Assembly: GCA_002390845.1 (NCBI GenBank)
Contig: DGQT01000063.1
Coordinates: 1-53,675, forward strand
Length of the DNA stretch: 53,675 bases
Source of the DNA: Chitinophagaceae bacterium UBA4407
GTDB taxonomy: Bacteria; Bacteroidota; Bacteroidia; Chitinophagales; Chitinophagaceae
Direction: 5' to 3'
Positions 18,205 to 26,014 of this stretch are shown piece after piece. Below the pieces are notes generated by a model. It ran no database searches. It was not told the DNA's origin and saw only the letters and a program-made list of their open reading frames with translations. Position 1 is the first letter of the stretch. The number at the start of each line of letters is the position of its first letter. The translations under genes and the position numbers were made by a program.

Positions 18205-18356
18205 TAAACTGCAAAAGAGTGCGATCCCGAAATGGATTCGGCCCCGAAAGCTTTCGGGATGCCACGCTTCGCTTAAATGTCGCCATGAAAACAGGACTTC
18301 GAAACGAGCGTGGCAAGCAAAGCTTATAGTAGCAATGTAGCCGGGAACATAAAATA
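18205..18356 (+). repeat. Dispersed half-element, copy 9, with nested palindromic inserts in the core
   Basis: Outer arms (GCAAAAGAGTGCGA and AAGCTTATAGTAGCAATGTA then GCCGGGAACATAAAA) are normal, but the core is interrupted by two inserts. One contains the perfect palindrome CCCGAAAGCTTTCGGG (18243-18258). The other is bounded by TGCCACGC (18260-18267) and GCGTGGCA (18308-18315). The second shares TTAAATGTCGCCATGAAA and CGAGCGTGGCA with the copy at 53390-53544. Confidence 0.8.
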
Positions 18357-18392
18357 TTTCTTATTAAAATAAGCGTTTAATAATACGATACT

Positions 18393-20294
18393 ATGAAATA
18401 TATAATCGTTTTGCTGATTACTTTGTTTCCTGTTTTTGCAATGGCGCAAGCCCCTGGCGATTCGTTGGCCATACATGCACATGCACGTGCATTGGAGATG
18501 CTTAGAGCTTCAATTACAAAATCTACGCTCGGCATATATAATACCGGTACTGAAAGAAATCTCGACATCCGGGAGTACAACCAATTCAAAAATAAGTTTG
18601 ATTTAAAAGCAACAGTGGCAGATAATTTTAATGTTGTGTATCACTACAATGCTAAAACAGATTCAGTAGAATACGTGATAGACCCCAAGGTAAAAGCATT
18701 CGACGTGTACACCCACGATGTTGCATTGAAAATTAAAAGCATAAAATTTGATCCTGATCCAAAAATTGAGCTTGTAAGTGATGCAACCAATTTTACAAAT
18801 ATGGTTTACAGGGTTTACAGGCAAATAAAGTTTGAAATGCCGAGACAATACATCATTGAAGATAATGCTGACTACGTTAATTCTGTTTTTCAAGGCAAAA
18901 ATAAAAAAGCTCCAATTCATTTTGAAAAGAACGATGGCAGCCTGGACTCTTTAAAGAAAAATTTTGAGAATAAACTTGAAAACGCCAAAGATTCAATTTA
19001 TCAGTTCTCTGTAACAGAAACATTGCTTATCTCAGTAGCATATAGTATGAACGATAGTGTAAAAATAACAGGCATAACAAATGAAAAAAGCCCTGAACTT
19101 AATATTTTAAATGATTCAGATAATGATATTGTTTTAAATAATGAAGAAGCAGATCCTCGTAAAAACCGGGGCGAATTTACTGCAAAGGGGCTTCCTGATG
19201 CAGACCTTGATGGTATGCCCGATATAAGAGATAAATGTAAATACGTTTACACTAACGATACCTCTTTAAATCAGGGATGTCCTGAGTCTTACTTTATTTC
19301 ACATGAAGCAATTGAGGGTTTTATAGGCATACAACTGAATGCTGCTAAAATAAATTTGCCCGAGCTGGACAATTTGGGTTACACAACTGATAACGGTAAA
19401 GATGCAATGGATGTGTTGCAATCGAAAAAAGGTGTTTTAAAAAACCCGGGGTTGATAGCAGGTGTATCTGGCGGGCTTAATTTTACACATTATTTTGGGC
19501 AACGTAAACAAAGCGGCATTTCAGCAGGGGTTAATTTTTCAAGGTTCAATGCAGACTATCAGCTTGCCAGCCCCATTGTTTACACCTTTAAATCAAATGA
19601 TGGTTTTAATGATTACCGCAGGCAAATAGCCATTGACAGCCTGAAAGAAAAAATCACTTATAATATTTTTAATTTTCCTGTTATGTTTAATTACCGTTTA
19701 AAAACGGGAAACATGTATAAACAAGGTGAGAAGAACCCGAAAGATAAGAAAGATAAAATGGTAATCAATGTTAAAGCAGGCCCATCGCTGATGCTTTTCT
19801 CTGCCACCTCAGATTACGATGCGTTCATCAATTTTGGAGGAATATACCAAACCAATGGCGATCAGTTAATCTATGATGATTTTTTTGACGAAAGCCTTAC
19901 CTCTAATGTGTTCATTACAGCCGATAGTATTAAGTTTCAGAATTCCAATCCCGGGGCAGATGCTGTTTTTAATCAGTTAAATGCAAATTCCGGGAACTAT
20001 GATTTTGCAAACAATAAAAACTATAAGGGGAGGCAAAAAAATACTACACGTGCAGCCATTGCACTTAACCTTGCTTTCGACGCACAATTCAGTATTAGTA
20101 AGAATTCGCCTTTAGTGTTTAAAGCAGGTGGCCATCTTACATACGCACCATTACCTGAAAGAAAAGAAAAATATATGCCCGTTAACAGAACTTCCGACCC
20201 ATTTCAATCAGTTTACAACAGCAATGCAAAAACAAGCTACAGTGCATTTGGTATTAACTTAGGGTTCGTTTATAATTTTAATTTTAAAAAATAA
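18393..20294 (+). CDS. Outer-membrane beta-barrel protein with thrombospondin type 3 repeat
   Basis: A 633-residue exported protein with signal peptide MKYIIVLLITLFPVFAMAQ. Its N-terminal half is of unrecognised fold. A TSP type 3-like calcium-binding segment (DSDNDIVLNNEEADP ... DADLDGMPDIRDKC, about 245-285) acts as a linker. The C-terminal ~330 residues alternate hydrophobic and polar residues in beta-hairpin fashion and end in FGINLGFVYNFNFKK, typical of an outer-membrane barrel. It follows the giant T9SS protein in the same direction after a 389-base gap holding two repeat copies. Bacteroidota often pair large adhesins with barrel proteins, so a link is plausible but unproven. Confidence 0.65.
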   Translation: MKYIIVLLITLFPVFAMAQAPGDSLAIHAHARALEMLRASITKSTLGIYNTGTERNLDIREYNQFKNKFDLKATVADNFNVVYHYNAKTDSVEYVIDPKVKAFDVYTHDVALKIKSIKFDPDPKIELVSDATNFTNMVYRVYRQIKFEMPRQYIIEDNADYVNSVFQGKNKKAPIHFEKNDGSLDSLKKNFENKLENAKDSIYQFSVTETLLISVAYSMNDSVKITGITNEKSPELNILNDSDNDIVLNNEEADPRKNRGEFTAKGLPDADLDGMPDIRDKCKYVYTNDTSLNQGCPESYFISHEAIEGFIGIQLNAAKINLPELDNLGYTTDNGKDAMDVLQSKKGVLKNPGLIAGVSGGLNFTHYFGQRKQSGISAGVNFSRFNADYQLASPIVYTFKSNDGFNDYRRQIAIDSLKEKITYNIFNFPVMFNYRLKTGNMYKQGEKNPKDKKDKMVINVKAGPSLMLFSATSDYDAFINFGGIYQTNGDQLIYDDFFDESLTSNVFITADSIKFQNSNPGADAVFNQLNANSGNYDFANNKNYKGRQKNTTRAAIALNLAFDAQFSISKNSPLVFKAGGHLTYAPLPERKEKYMPVNRTSDPFQSVYNSNAKTSYSAFGINLGFVYNFNFKK

Positions 20295-20363
20295 ATGGCT
20301 CAATATGCACATGAATCAGCTTATCGCTTTATTCTTTTCTGGTTGAATAAATTTTAGAATATT

Positions 20364-20445
20364 TCTTTTTGAACCATGCTGCATTGCTACTATTTAGCCG
20401 GGTTGCGTCGCACACTTGTTCTGATGAGTCAACAAGCAGCATAGT
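20364..20445 (-). repeat. Dispersed half-element, copy 10
   Basis: T-run, GAACCATGC, GCATTGCTACTATTTAGCC, TTGCGTCGCACACTTGTTC. It lies downstream of the barrel-protein stop. The rest of the 442-base gap up to 20736 shows only AT-rich sequence and a candidate promoter. Confidence 0.8.
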
Positions 20446-20702
20446 TCAATCAGCATCAGCATTGCATAAATTCTTACTTTTCTAAACAGTATGAATACAC
20501 TTCGGTAATGCTTGCTAAAAAATAATGTAGAAGTTATTAACAAAGTAATATTTTGTAGTAGCAGGTAGTTTGCTATTCAACAAGCACATTTGAATAATGC
20601 GCTTTTAACGCACCGGATAAATCTACTCCCAGGTTATGCTTTTATTAACTATTGTTTATAAAAGGGTTAAGCTGCAATTTTTTTTTCGTTTTAAACTTCC
20701 CT

Positions 20703-20710
20703 TATTTTTG
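20703..20710 (+). promoter_or_regulatory. Candidate -7 box TATTTTTG
   Basis: This is an exact match to the Bacteroidota -7 consensus TAnnTTTG, 26 bases before the ATG at 20737. Upstream is a long T-run without a clear -33 TTG. Confidence 0.4.
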
Positions 20711-20736
20711 CCCGTCAAAGAAAAAAATTTAAACGA

Positions 20737-21162
20737 ATGAAAAAATTAATCATTTTATTTTCCTGTTTTTTGGTGTTTGCTGGTACAGTCAGTGCCCAGA
20801 AAAATGATACTTTAACAAGAGCAAAAGTAAAAAACAGAATGAGTAAGCTCGACAGTACAAAGCGGGAAAATCTTAAAGAAAAGGGTATTACAGAAAATAG
20901 CATGAAAGAACTCGATTTAAGCAAAGATCAATTCAATCAAATAGAGGGATTCAGAAAGAGTGCTAAAGAAGAAAAAGAGAAAATTAAAAATGATAATACA
21001 CTTACCGAAGCTCAAAAAGAGGAAAAAATAAAAGCCGTTGATGAAAACTTCAGAAAGAAATCTGGTAGCGTAATGACAAAAGAACAAAGAAGCAAGGTTG
21101 AAAAGAAAAGATCTGAATTAAAAGGCAAGAAAAAAGATTCACAGGGTGCCAAACCTCAATAA
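20737..21162 (+). CDS. Small exported highly charged helical protein, unknown function
   Basis: A 141-residue protein with a clear signal peptide (MKKLIILFSCFLVFAGTVSAQ). The mature part is very rich in Lys and Glu, predicted helical, and ends in a basic tail (KKRSELKGKKKDSQGAKPQ). The middle (DLSKDQFNQIEGFRKSAKEEKEKIK) loosely recalls the LTxxQ/Spy type of periplasmic helical proteins, but I cannot assign the family. It is monocistronic, with its own candidate promoter and a perfect terminator hairpin. Compact and well bounded, it is probably a real gene. Confidence 0.7.
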   Translation: MKKLIILFSCFLVFAGTVSAQKNDTLTRAKVKNRMSKLDSTKRENLKEKGITENSMKELDLSKDQFNQIEGFRKSAKEEKEKIKNDNTLTEAQKEEKIKAVDENFRKKSGSVMTKEQRSKVEKKRSELKGKKKDSQGAKPQ

Positions 21163-21200
21163 ATTTTAGGCGGCATATCCGCAAATAAATCAGCAACTCT

Positions 21201-21242
21201 ATAAAACAAAAGCCATCCGTTCCGGATGGCTTTTGTTTTATA
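21201..21242 (+). terminator. Perfect bidirectional terminator hairpin
   Basis: ATAAAACAAAAGCCATCCG pairs without mismatch with CGGATGGCTTTTGTTTTAT around a TTC loop. GC-rich at the tip and A/T-rich at the base, it lies 39 bases after the stop of the small exported protein. Confidence 0.9.
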
Positions 21243-21354
21243 GAAAAATCAAATAAAATAAGCAAGTAATTAACTCTAAGAAGTTCGCTTTTTTGGTGTA
21301 CTTGCCAGAAATCTACGCTTCAATCTACGCTGCTGTAAAAGCTGCATTACTTTC

Positions 21355-21420
21355 CAACCCCACAAGAGTGCGACGCAAGAAAAGCTTCATAGAAATCCTT
21401 CAGTCCGGCTCATAAAAATA
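21355..21420 (+). repeat. Dispersed half-element, copy 11
   Basis: CACAAGAGTGCGACGCAAG, AAAAGCTTCATAG, then AGTCCGGCTCATAAAAA. It sits upstream of rimO. Confidence 0.85.
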
Positions 21421-21473
21421 TTCCCTATAATCAACTGCAAACCACAAACTACAAACCATAAACTGCCTTTCCT

Positions 21474-21481
21474 TACCTTCG
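21474..21481 (+). promoter_or_regulatory. Candidate -7 element TACCTTCG upstream of rimO
   Basis: It is identical to the element at 118-125 and one base off TAnnTTTG. It is only 8 bases from the ATG at 21490, so a transcript starting from it would be nearly leaderless. Weak call. Confidence 0.3.
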
Positions 21482-21489
21482 CGGCTTAT

Positions 21490-22797
21490 ATGAAATCGAG
21501 AACATTAAAGAAGGACAGGGTAAATATTATTACGCTGGGTTGCAGCAAGAACCTTGTGGATAGTGAAGTGCTGAGCGGGCAGTTGCGTGCCAACGAAATT
21601 GATGTGGTGCATGAGAACGGCAAACTGGATCATAACATTGTGGTGGTGAACACTTGTGGGTTTATTGATAAAGCAAAAGAAGAAAGCATTAACACGATCC
21701 TGGACCAGGTGAACCTGAAGAAAAAAGGCAAGCTGGATAAAGTATATGTTACGGGTTGTTTGAGCGAACGTTACCGTGGCGATCTGGAAGCGGAGATTCC
21801 TGAAGTGGATGCATGGTTTGGCACATTGGAACTGCCGCTGATATTGAAACAATTCGATGCGGATTATAAAAGTGAATTGCTTGGTGAGCGCATGTTGAGT
21901 ACGCCCAAACACTATGCATATTTAAAAATAAGTGAAGGTTGCAACCGCACCTGTGCGTTTTGTGCTATTCCGTTGATGCGTGGAAAGCATGTGAGTCGTA
22001 CCATGGAAAGCCTTGTTGAAGAAGCTGAAAGCCTTGTAAAGAAAGGTGTGAAGGAGATCATGCTGATTGCACAGGAGCTTACTTATTACGGTCTTGATTT
22101 GTATAAACAAAGAATGCTGGATGAATTGTTGCGCAGGTTAAGTGATGTAAAAGGCGTTGAATGGATTCGATTGCATTATGCTTACCCAAATAAATTCCCC
22201 ATGGAAGTGTTGGATGTAATGCGTGAACGCGAAAACATTTGCAACTATCTTGATATGCCTTTGCAACATGCCAGCAACAACATGCTGAAAGCAATGAAGC
22301 GCCAGAGTACAAGGGAAGAAATGGAAGAGTTGATTGCCGCGATTCGGGAGAAAAATCCGGGCATCTGTTTGCGCACCACATTGATCGCCGGCTTCCCCGG
22401 CGAAACGCTGGAAGATGTGGAAGAGCTGAAAGATTTTTTAGTGCGTATGCGTTTTGATCGGGTGGGTATTTTCACTTACAGTCATGAAGAAGGTACGAGT
22501 GGTTACGAGTTGGTTGATGATGTTCCCTCAGCCGAAAAGCAGCGCCGTGCAGAAGAAATTATGGAAGTTCAACAGGAGATCAGCTACGAAAAGAACCAGG
22601 AAAAAATTGGACAAACCTTTAAAGTAATCATAGATAAAAAAGATGCAGGACGATGGCTTGGCCGCACCGAATTTGACAGCGTAGAAGTGGATAATGAAGT
22701 AGTAATTCATTCCTCAAAAAAATTGACTGTTGGTGATTTTGTGAATGTAAAAATTACGAAGGCGTACGATTACGATTTGGAAGGAGAAGCCCTCTAA
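21490..22797 (+). CDS. rimO: Ribosomal protein S12 (Asp) methylthiotransferase
   Basis: Radical-SAM enzyme adding a methylthio group to an aspartate of ribosomal protein S12. The 435-residue protein has the N-terminal MTTase domain with three cluster Cys (C18 in TLGCSKNLVDSE, C56 in NTCGFID, C90 in TGCLSERY). The radical-SAM CxxxCxxC follows (C151, C155, C158 in SEGCNRTCAFCAIPLMRG), and a C-terminal TRAM domain (about 370-435) binds the substrate. GCSKNLVDSE and the short TRAM favour RimO over MiaB. Length is normal and it is intact. It is not in an operon; a repeat copy precedes it and another follows its stop. Confidence 0.95.
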   Translation: MKSRTLKKDRVNIITLGCSKNLVDSEVLSGQLRANEIDVVHENGKLDHNIVVVNTCGFIDKAKEESINTILDQVNLKKKGKLDKVYVTGCLSERYRGDLEAEIPEVDAWFGTLELPLILKQFDADYKSELLGERMLSTPKHYAYLKISEGCNRTCAFCAIPLMRGKHVSRTMESLVEEAESLVKKGVKEIMLIAQELTYYGLDLYKQRMLDELLRRLSDVKGVEWIRLHYAYPNKFPMEVLDVMRERENICNYLDMPLQHASNNMLKAMKRQSTREEMEELIAAIREKNPGICLRTTLIAGFPGETLEDVEELKDFLVRMRFDRVGIFTYSHEEGTSGYELVDDVPSAEKQRRAEEIMEVQQEISYEKNQEKIGQTFKVIIDKKDAGRWLGRTEFDSVEVDNEVVIHSSKKLTVGDFVNVKITKAYDYDLEGEAL

Positions 22798-22826
22798 ATC
22801 TTTAGAAATGGAAACTCGGTAGTCCA

Positions 22827-22905
22827 TTTTTTTGAACCGGGCAGAAGGAAGGCTGTGAAGCTTTTCTTGCGTCGCACTCTTGTACGGTTGGATTATGAAT
22901 GGGCC
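22827..22905 (-). repeat. Dispersed half-element, copy 12
   Basis: T-run, GAACCGGGC, GTGAAGCTTTTCTTGCGTCG, CACTCTTGTACG. It follows rimO and forms an inverted pair with the copy at 22953, filling the gap between two convergent genes. Confidence 0.9.
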
Positions 22906-22952
22906 TTTACCGAAGCGCATGATCACTGCATCTCAACTGTTCAATATATAAT

Positions 22953-23014
22953 CGAAAGCACAAGAGTGCGACGCAACACAAGCTAACTTGTTATTCAATT
23001 GCCGGGTGACAAAT
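22953..23014 (+). repeat. Dispersed half-element, copy 13
   Basis: GAAAGCACAAGAGTGCGACG, CAACACAAGCTAACTTG, TTGCCGGGTGACAAA. It lies next to the stop of the minus-strand cupin gene and is inverted relative to copy 12. Confidence 0.85.
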
Positions 23015-23023
23015 GGCTGTTTA

Positions 23024-23800
23024 CTAAGGAATAAATGCGGCCCAAATATTTTCTTTCAACTTAGGGTTTGATACGAATTGAAAACGTTCTGGATCATTTT
23101 CAAACTGGGTGTATATGGGTATGTTTTTTTCTATGCCAAAATTTGCAAAATAATCTTCAGGCTTTTTAACAATCAGTTCTGATGGTTGATAAAGAGGATT
23201 GGCTTTCCAATTAATTTCATTGCTTTCATCAAGCAGGGCATACCAGGCAAGGCCTTTATGTGCTTTTACTTTATCGTACAAAAAACCATATTCCCTGTCG
23301 CACCAGGCACCAAATGTTAGCGGCGTTAATGGGTTTGCACTGATGGTTGCATGCGCCCAGTTTGGCGGAACAATAACTACATCGCCTGCATTTGCATACA
23401 CTGCGAAACACTTGCCGGGATTGTCTTCTGCAGTTTCCTGCATGTAAATGATGGCGCTGCCACTCCATATTTCATAAACCTCCGGCGGCGACCATCCGCT
23501 GTGCTGTGATACTCTATGAATATGCCCCTGGCTTCTTACGGGTTCATTGCCCAATCTCCCTGCGGCATAAGTAACCGCGCCATACAACAGCATGCGATCC
23601 TGCAAAACTTTTTTGTTTTCGTATTTGCCAACATCCATGGCAATGGCATAAACTATTTCTGGGCCTTTGCATTCAGGATTGAGTAAGCTTTGGCGGATAT
23701 CGTTGAGCATTCTTCTCTCAACGGTTGGGCCAAAACAATTGCTTCCATAGGCGAAACCCAGTGGATCGTTTGTCGCTGATATTGCTAAGCCAACATTCAT
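23024..23800 (-). CDS. Cupin-fold sugar-phosphate isomerase-like protein (GPI-related)
   Basis: A 258-residue protein with a single cupin domain resembling archaeal-type glucose-6-phosphate isomerase. The metal-binding pattern HIH (H93, H95), EVYE (E107/E110) and WAH (H150) is intact, and PPNWAHATISANP matches the second cupin motif. It begins one base after the stop of a second cupin gene, so the two are cotranscribed and may have arisen by duplication, although they are now very divergent. The C-terminal ~80 residues (YDKVKAHKGLAWYALLDESN onwards) extend beyond the minimal GPI. It could be a GPI partner subunit or act on another phosphorylated sugar; this is not resolvable from sequence alone. 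Confidence 0.7.
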   Translation of the reverse strand: MNVGLAISATNDPLGFAYGSNCFGPTVERRMLNDIRQSLLNPECKGPEIVYAIAMDVGKYENKKVLQDRMLLYGAVTYAAGRLGNEPVRSQGHIHRVSQHSGWSPPEVYEIWSGSAIIYMQETAEDNPGKCFAVYANAGDVVIVPPNWAHATISANPLTPLTFGAWCDREYGFLYDKVKAHKGLAWYALLDESNEINWKANPLYQPSELIVKKPEDYFANFGIEKNIPIYTQFENDPERFQFVSNPKLKENIWAAFIP

Positions 23801-23801
23801 T

Positions 23802-24389
23802 TTATAGTTTTACCAGTTCTGGTTTGTCATTTCTATTTAACAGGCGGCAGGAAAAACCATACTTGATTATTTCCTCATAATCATACCCAGCATCTGATGG
23901 CCAGCATGCGCTGAATACGAGTTGGGTGTTTCCTGTGTTTGCAACCCGGTGTGCGGTGTGTGCTGGTATATAATGTAAACTGCCGGGATGCATTAATTCT
24001 GCACGGTAATTTCTGTGGCGGTCCATTAAGATCAATGCGCCTTCGCCTTTGATTCCCCAGTAATACTCTGCCCGGTTGGATAGTTTGTGAAAATGCCCCT
24101 GTGTAATAAAATATTCTTCGTTAACAGTGCCCGGTTCAATGGTGGTGGTGCCGAAGAATAATCCAGCTTCTGTTCCCTGCTCTACGGGCAGAATTGCCTG
24201 CACGCTGTAAACAAGTGTGTTTTGATCCATGGCGCTACGTGCAGCTTCATCTGCGAATATGTTTTTTAACTGCGCTATTCTTTTTTCTGAATGAATGAGG
24301 TTGGTGCCACTCAATGTTCCTTCTGTTCCGATGAAATTATATGGAGCTTCGGTAATCATGTTGTTTGTGTTTTTAAACGCTGATGGCAT
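23802..24389 (-). CDS. Archaeal-type (cupin) glucose-6-phosphate isomerase
   Basis: Likely interconverts fructose-6-phosphate and glucose-6-phosphate. The 195-residue length and motifs fit the metal-dependent cupin GPI known from Pyrococcus and a few bacteria: GHFHKLSNRAEYYWG (H99, H101, E108) and IPAHTAHRVANTG (H147). It has no signal peptide and is cytoplasmic. Met11 (24359) is an alternative start. It is first of a two-gene unit with the next cupin gene, directly before a GntR-type regulator gene and close to a ROK kinase and mannose-6-phosphate isomerase, giving a coherent hexose-phosphate module. It may duplicate a housekeeping Pgi elsewhere. Confidence 0.85.
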   Translation of the reverse strand: MPSAFKNTNNMITEAPYNFIGTEGTLSGTNLIHSEKRIAQLKNIFADEAARSAMDQNTLVYSVQAILPVEQGTEAGLFFGTTTIEPGTVNEEYFITQGHFHKLSNRAEYYWGIKGEGALILMDRHRNYRAELMHPGSLHYIPAHTAHRVANTGNTQLVFSACWPSDAGYDYEEIIKYGFSCRLLNRNDKPELVKL

Positions 24390-24470
24390 ATTGCTGACTG
24401 ATGATTGGAACGTACACGAGTGCGACGCAAGAGGGCTTCATAGTAGTAATTAAGCCTGGCCCATAAAAAA
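24390..24470 (+). repeat. Dispersed half-element, copy 14 (arm of a perfect 32-bp inverted repeat)
   Basis: GTACACGAGTGCGACGCAAG, GGCTTCATAGTAGTAATTAA, GCCTGGCCCATAAAAAA. Positions 24418-24449 are exactly complementary to 24523-24554 in the neighbouring copy. Confidence 0.9.
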
Positions 24471-24502
24471 TGTATTTATTTCTATTAGCAACATGTAGCG
24501 TT

Positions 24503-24590
24503 ATTTTTGTAGCCAAACTGTTTTACTACTATGAAGCCCTCTTGCGTCGCACTCTTCAGCGTTCTGTTCTCTCATCAGCATGATGCAACT
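24503..24590 (-). repeat. Dispersed half-element, copy 15
   Basis: TTTACTACTATGAAGCCC, TCTTGCGTCGCACTCTTC, then CATCAGCATGATGC. It forms a perfect 32-bp stem with copy 14 across a 73-base loop. Confidence 0.9.
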
Positions 24591-24627
24591 TTACGCACTG
24601 AATGTTGCTTCGTTCATAAAGCATGTT

Positions 24628-25632
24628 CTATAAAGATGCCCTGATAATTAATGCACTTGGGTTTTCAATATGATCTTTTCGCCTGTTAATAATAAGATCG
24701 GCAAGTGTTTTACCCATCTGTGCAAAGTCTGTTGAAATGGTAGTGATGCCGTTTGCAACGATTGATTTTAGTGGCGTATCGTTGTATGAAATGATGCCTA
24801 CATCTTTACCGAGAATATAACTTTTTTGATTAGCCTGGTGCACAACACTTACAAGACTGTTATCGTCTAAAACGAGATAGGCATTGCCTTTTACGATTTT
24901 AGTATCGTTTGTTTTTTTTGTAAAATCATATGGCATATTTTGTTCGACGCAATACTCTTTGAAACCGCGTTTTAAATCTGTGGGTACATGGCTTAGCTCT
25001 GGAATAAGCATTACGAGTTTGCTGTATTTCTTAAGAAGCTCGGTAGCTGATGCCAAAGCGTTATAAGTATCTTTTCTGAAAGACTGGCAAACGGAAGGAT
25101 AGGTTTGTCCGTAAAGGCGGCGGCCCCTGTCGAGAATATATAATTTATCCTGTGGAATCTTTTTGATAGCACTTACTACACTCTTGCTTGGAATAGGCAT
25201 GATGACATAATCCGTATAATGGCCGATGCTTTCGCTGATGAGTGTTTCGAATGTTTTTGCGTTGAAGTTGTGAAAAAAAATTTCTACTGTTCCCTGTCTT
25301 TTTAATTCATCCCTGAAAGAATCGAAAAGGGTTTCTTTATAGGGTGTAAGTTTATCGAAGAGGAGAAATATTTTACGCTTTTGATTAACGGTTGATTTGG
25401 TGATATAATAGCCCATACCAGGCTTTGATATGATAATACCCCGGGACTGCAGGTGGTTAAAAGCAGTCATAACCGTATCTCTTGAAAGACCAAATTTTTG
25501 AGAGATTTCATTGATAGAGGGGATCTTCTGGTTCTGTTTTAATTGCTTATTTTCAATGGCTTCATGAATACTTTCAATAACCTGTTTATATTTTGGTACG
25601 TGGGATTTTTGTTCAATTTGAATAAAGCTCAT
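24628..25632 (-). CDS. GntR-type transcriptional regulator with LacI/PBP-like sugar sensor
   Basis: A 334-residue regulator. An N-terminal GntR winged helix (about 8-75, KIPSINEISQKFGLSRDTVM then LQSRGIIISKPGMGYYIT) is joined to a periplasmic-binding-like effector domain (about 90-330, including GISSYN-like IISYNDTPLKSIVANGITTI and LADLIINRRK). This architecture is used by sugar-responsive regulators such as AraR and Bacteroidota fucose-type regulators, where ligand binding usually relieves repression. It is divergent from the ROK kinase gene. A 25-bp motif 96 bases upstream of its start recurs upstream of the first SusD gene, the likely operator. The ligand is presumably a hexose or its derivative (inference). 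Confidence 0.85.
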   Translation of the reverse strand: MSFIQIEQKSHVPKYKQVIESIHEAIENKQLKQNQKIPSINEISQKFGLSRDTVMTAFNHLQSRGIIISKPGMGYYITKSTVNQKRKIFLLFDKLTPYKETLFDSFRDELKRQGTVEIFFHNFNAKTFETLISESIGHYTDYVIMPIPSKSVVSAIKKIPQDKLYILDRGRRLYGQTYPSVCQSFRKDTYNALASATELLKKYSKLVMLIPELSHVPTDLKRGFKEYCVEQNMPYDFTKKTNDTKIVKGNAYLVLDDNSLVSVVHQANQKSYILGKDVGIISYNDTPLKSIVANGITTISTDFAQMGKTLADLIINRRKDHIENPSALIIRASL

Positions 25633-26014
25633 TTTGAATAAGGTTCTATGTTGATGAATGATGCAATGTGAACAGTAAATTTAAAACTAATAATAAAATT
25701 ATAAATAAAAAGTTGATTTAATTTAAAACTGTTGGCTACTGGTAGGTATTTTGTAAAATAAAATACAGGTCTAAAAAATTCAATAGTAATCATCTTAATC
25801 AATTGATTAATATGTATTTAAGACATCAATTTAAAATTTGTGGCTGTCTGATACTTTTAATTTTTTATAAAAAAAGTAAAAAAATTTTTTATAAAAAAAT
25901 ATCGATTTATTTTTATTCGGTAAATAGAAATTACCAAAACGAAATCTTTGCCATTTTTATTTAATGCTTTAGCTCATCCCGCAACATAAAAAATGTTCGT
26001 AAAATAGTTTCAAT
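25633..26014. other. AT-rich divergent regulatory region (382 bp)
   Basis: Separates the GntR-type regulator from the ROK kinase. It holds the putative operator at 25728-25752, many A/T runs, and an AATCTTTG near-match to the -7 consensus at 25943-25950. It is the longest gap in the window without a dispersed repeat copy, consistent with a protected promoter region. Confidence 0.55.
25728..25752 (+). promoter_or_regulatory. Putative GntR-type operator, site 1
   Basis: ACTGTTGGCTACTGGTAGG then TATTTT. 23 of 25 bases match the site at 35177-35201. Internally it has repeated GGNTA-like triplets (GGCTA, GGTA, GGTA). It lies between the regulator and the ROK kinase it probably controls. Assignment to this regulator is inference. 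Confidence 0.6.
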
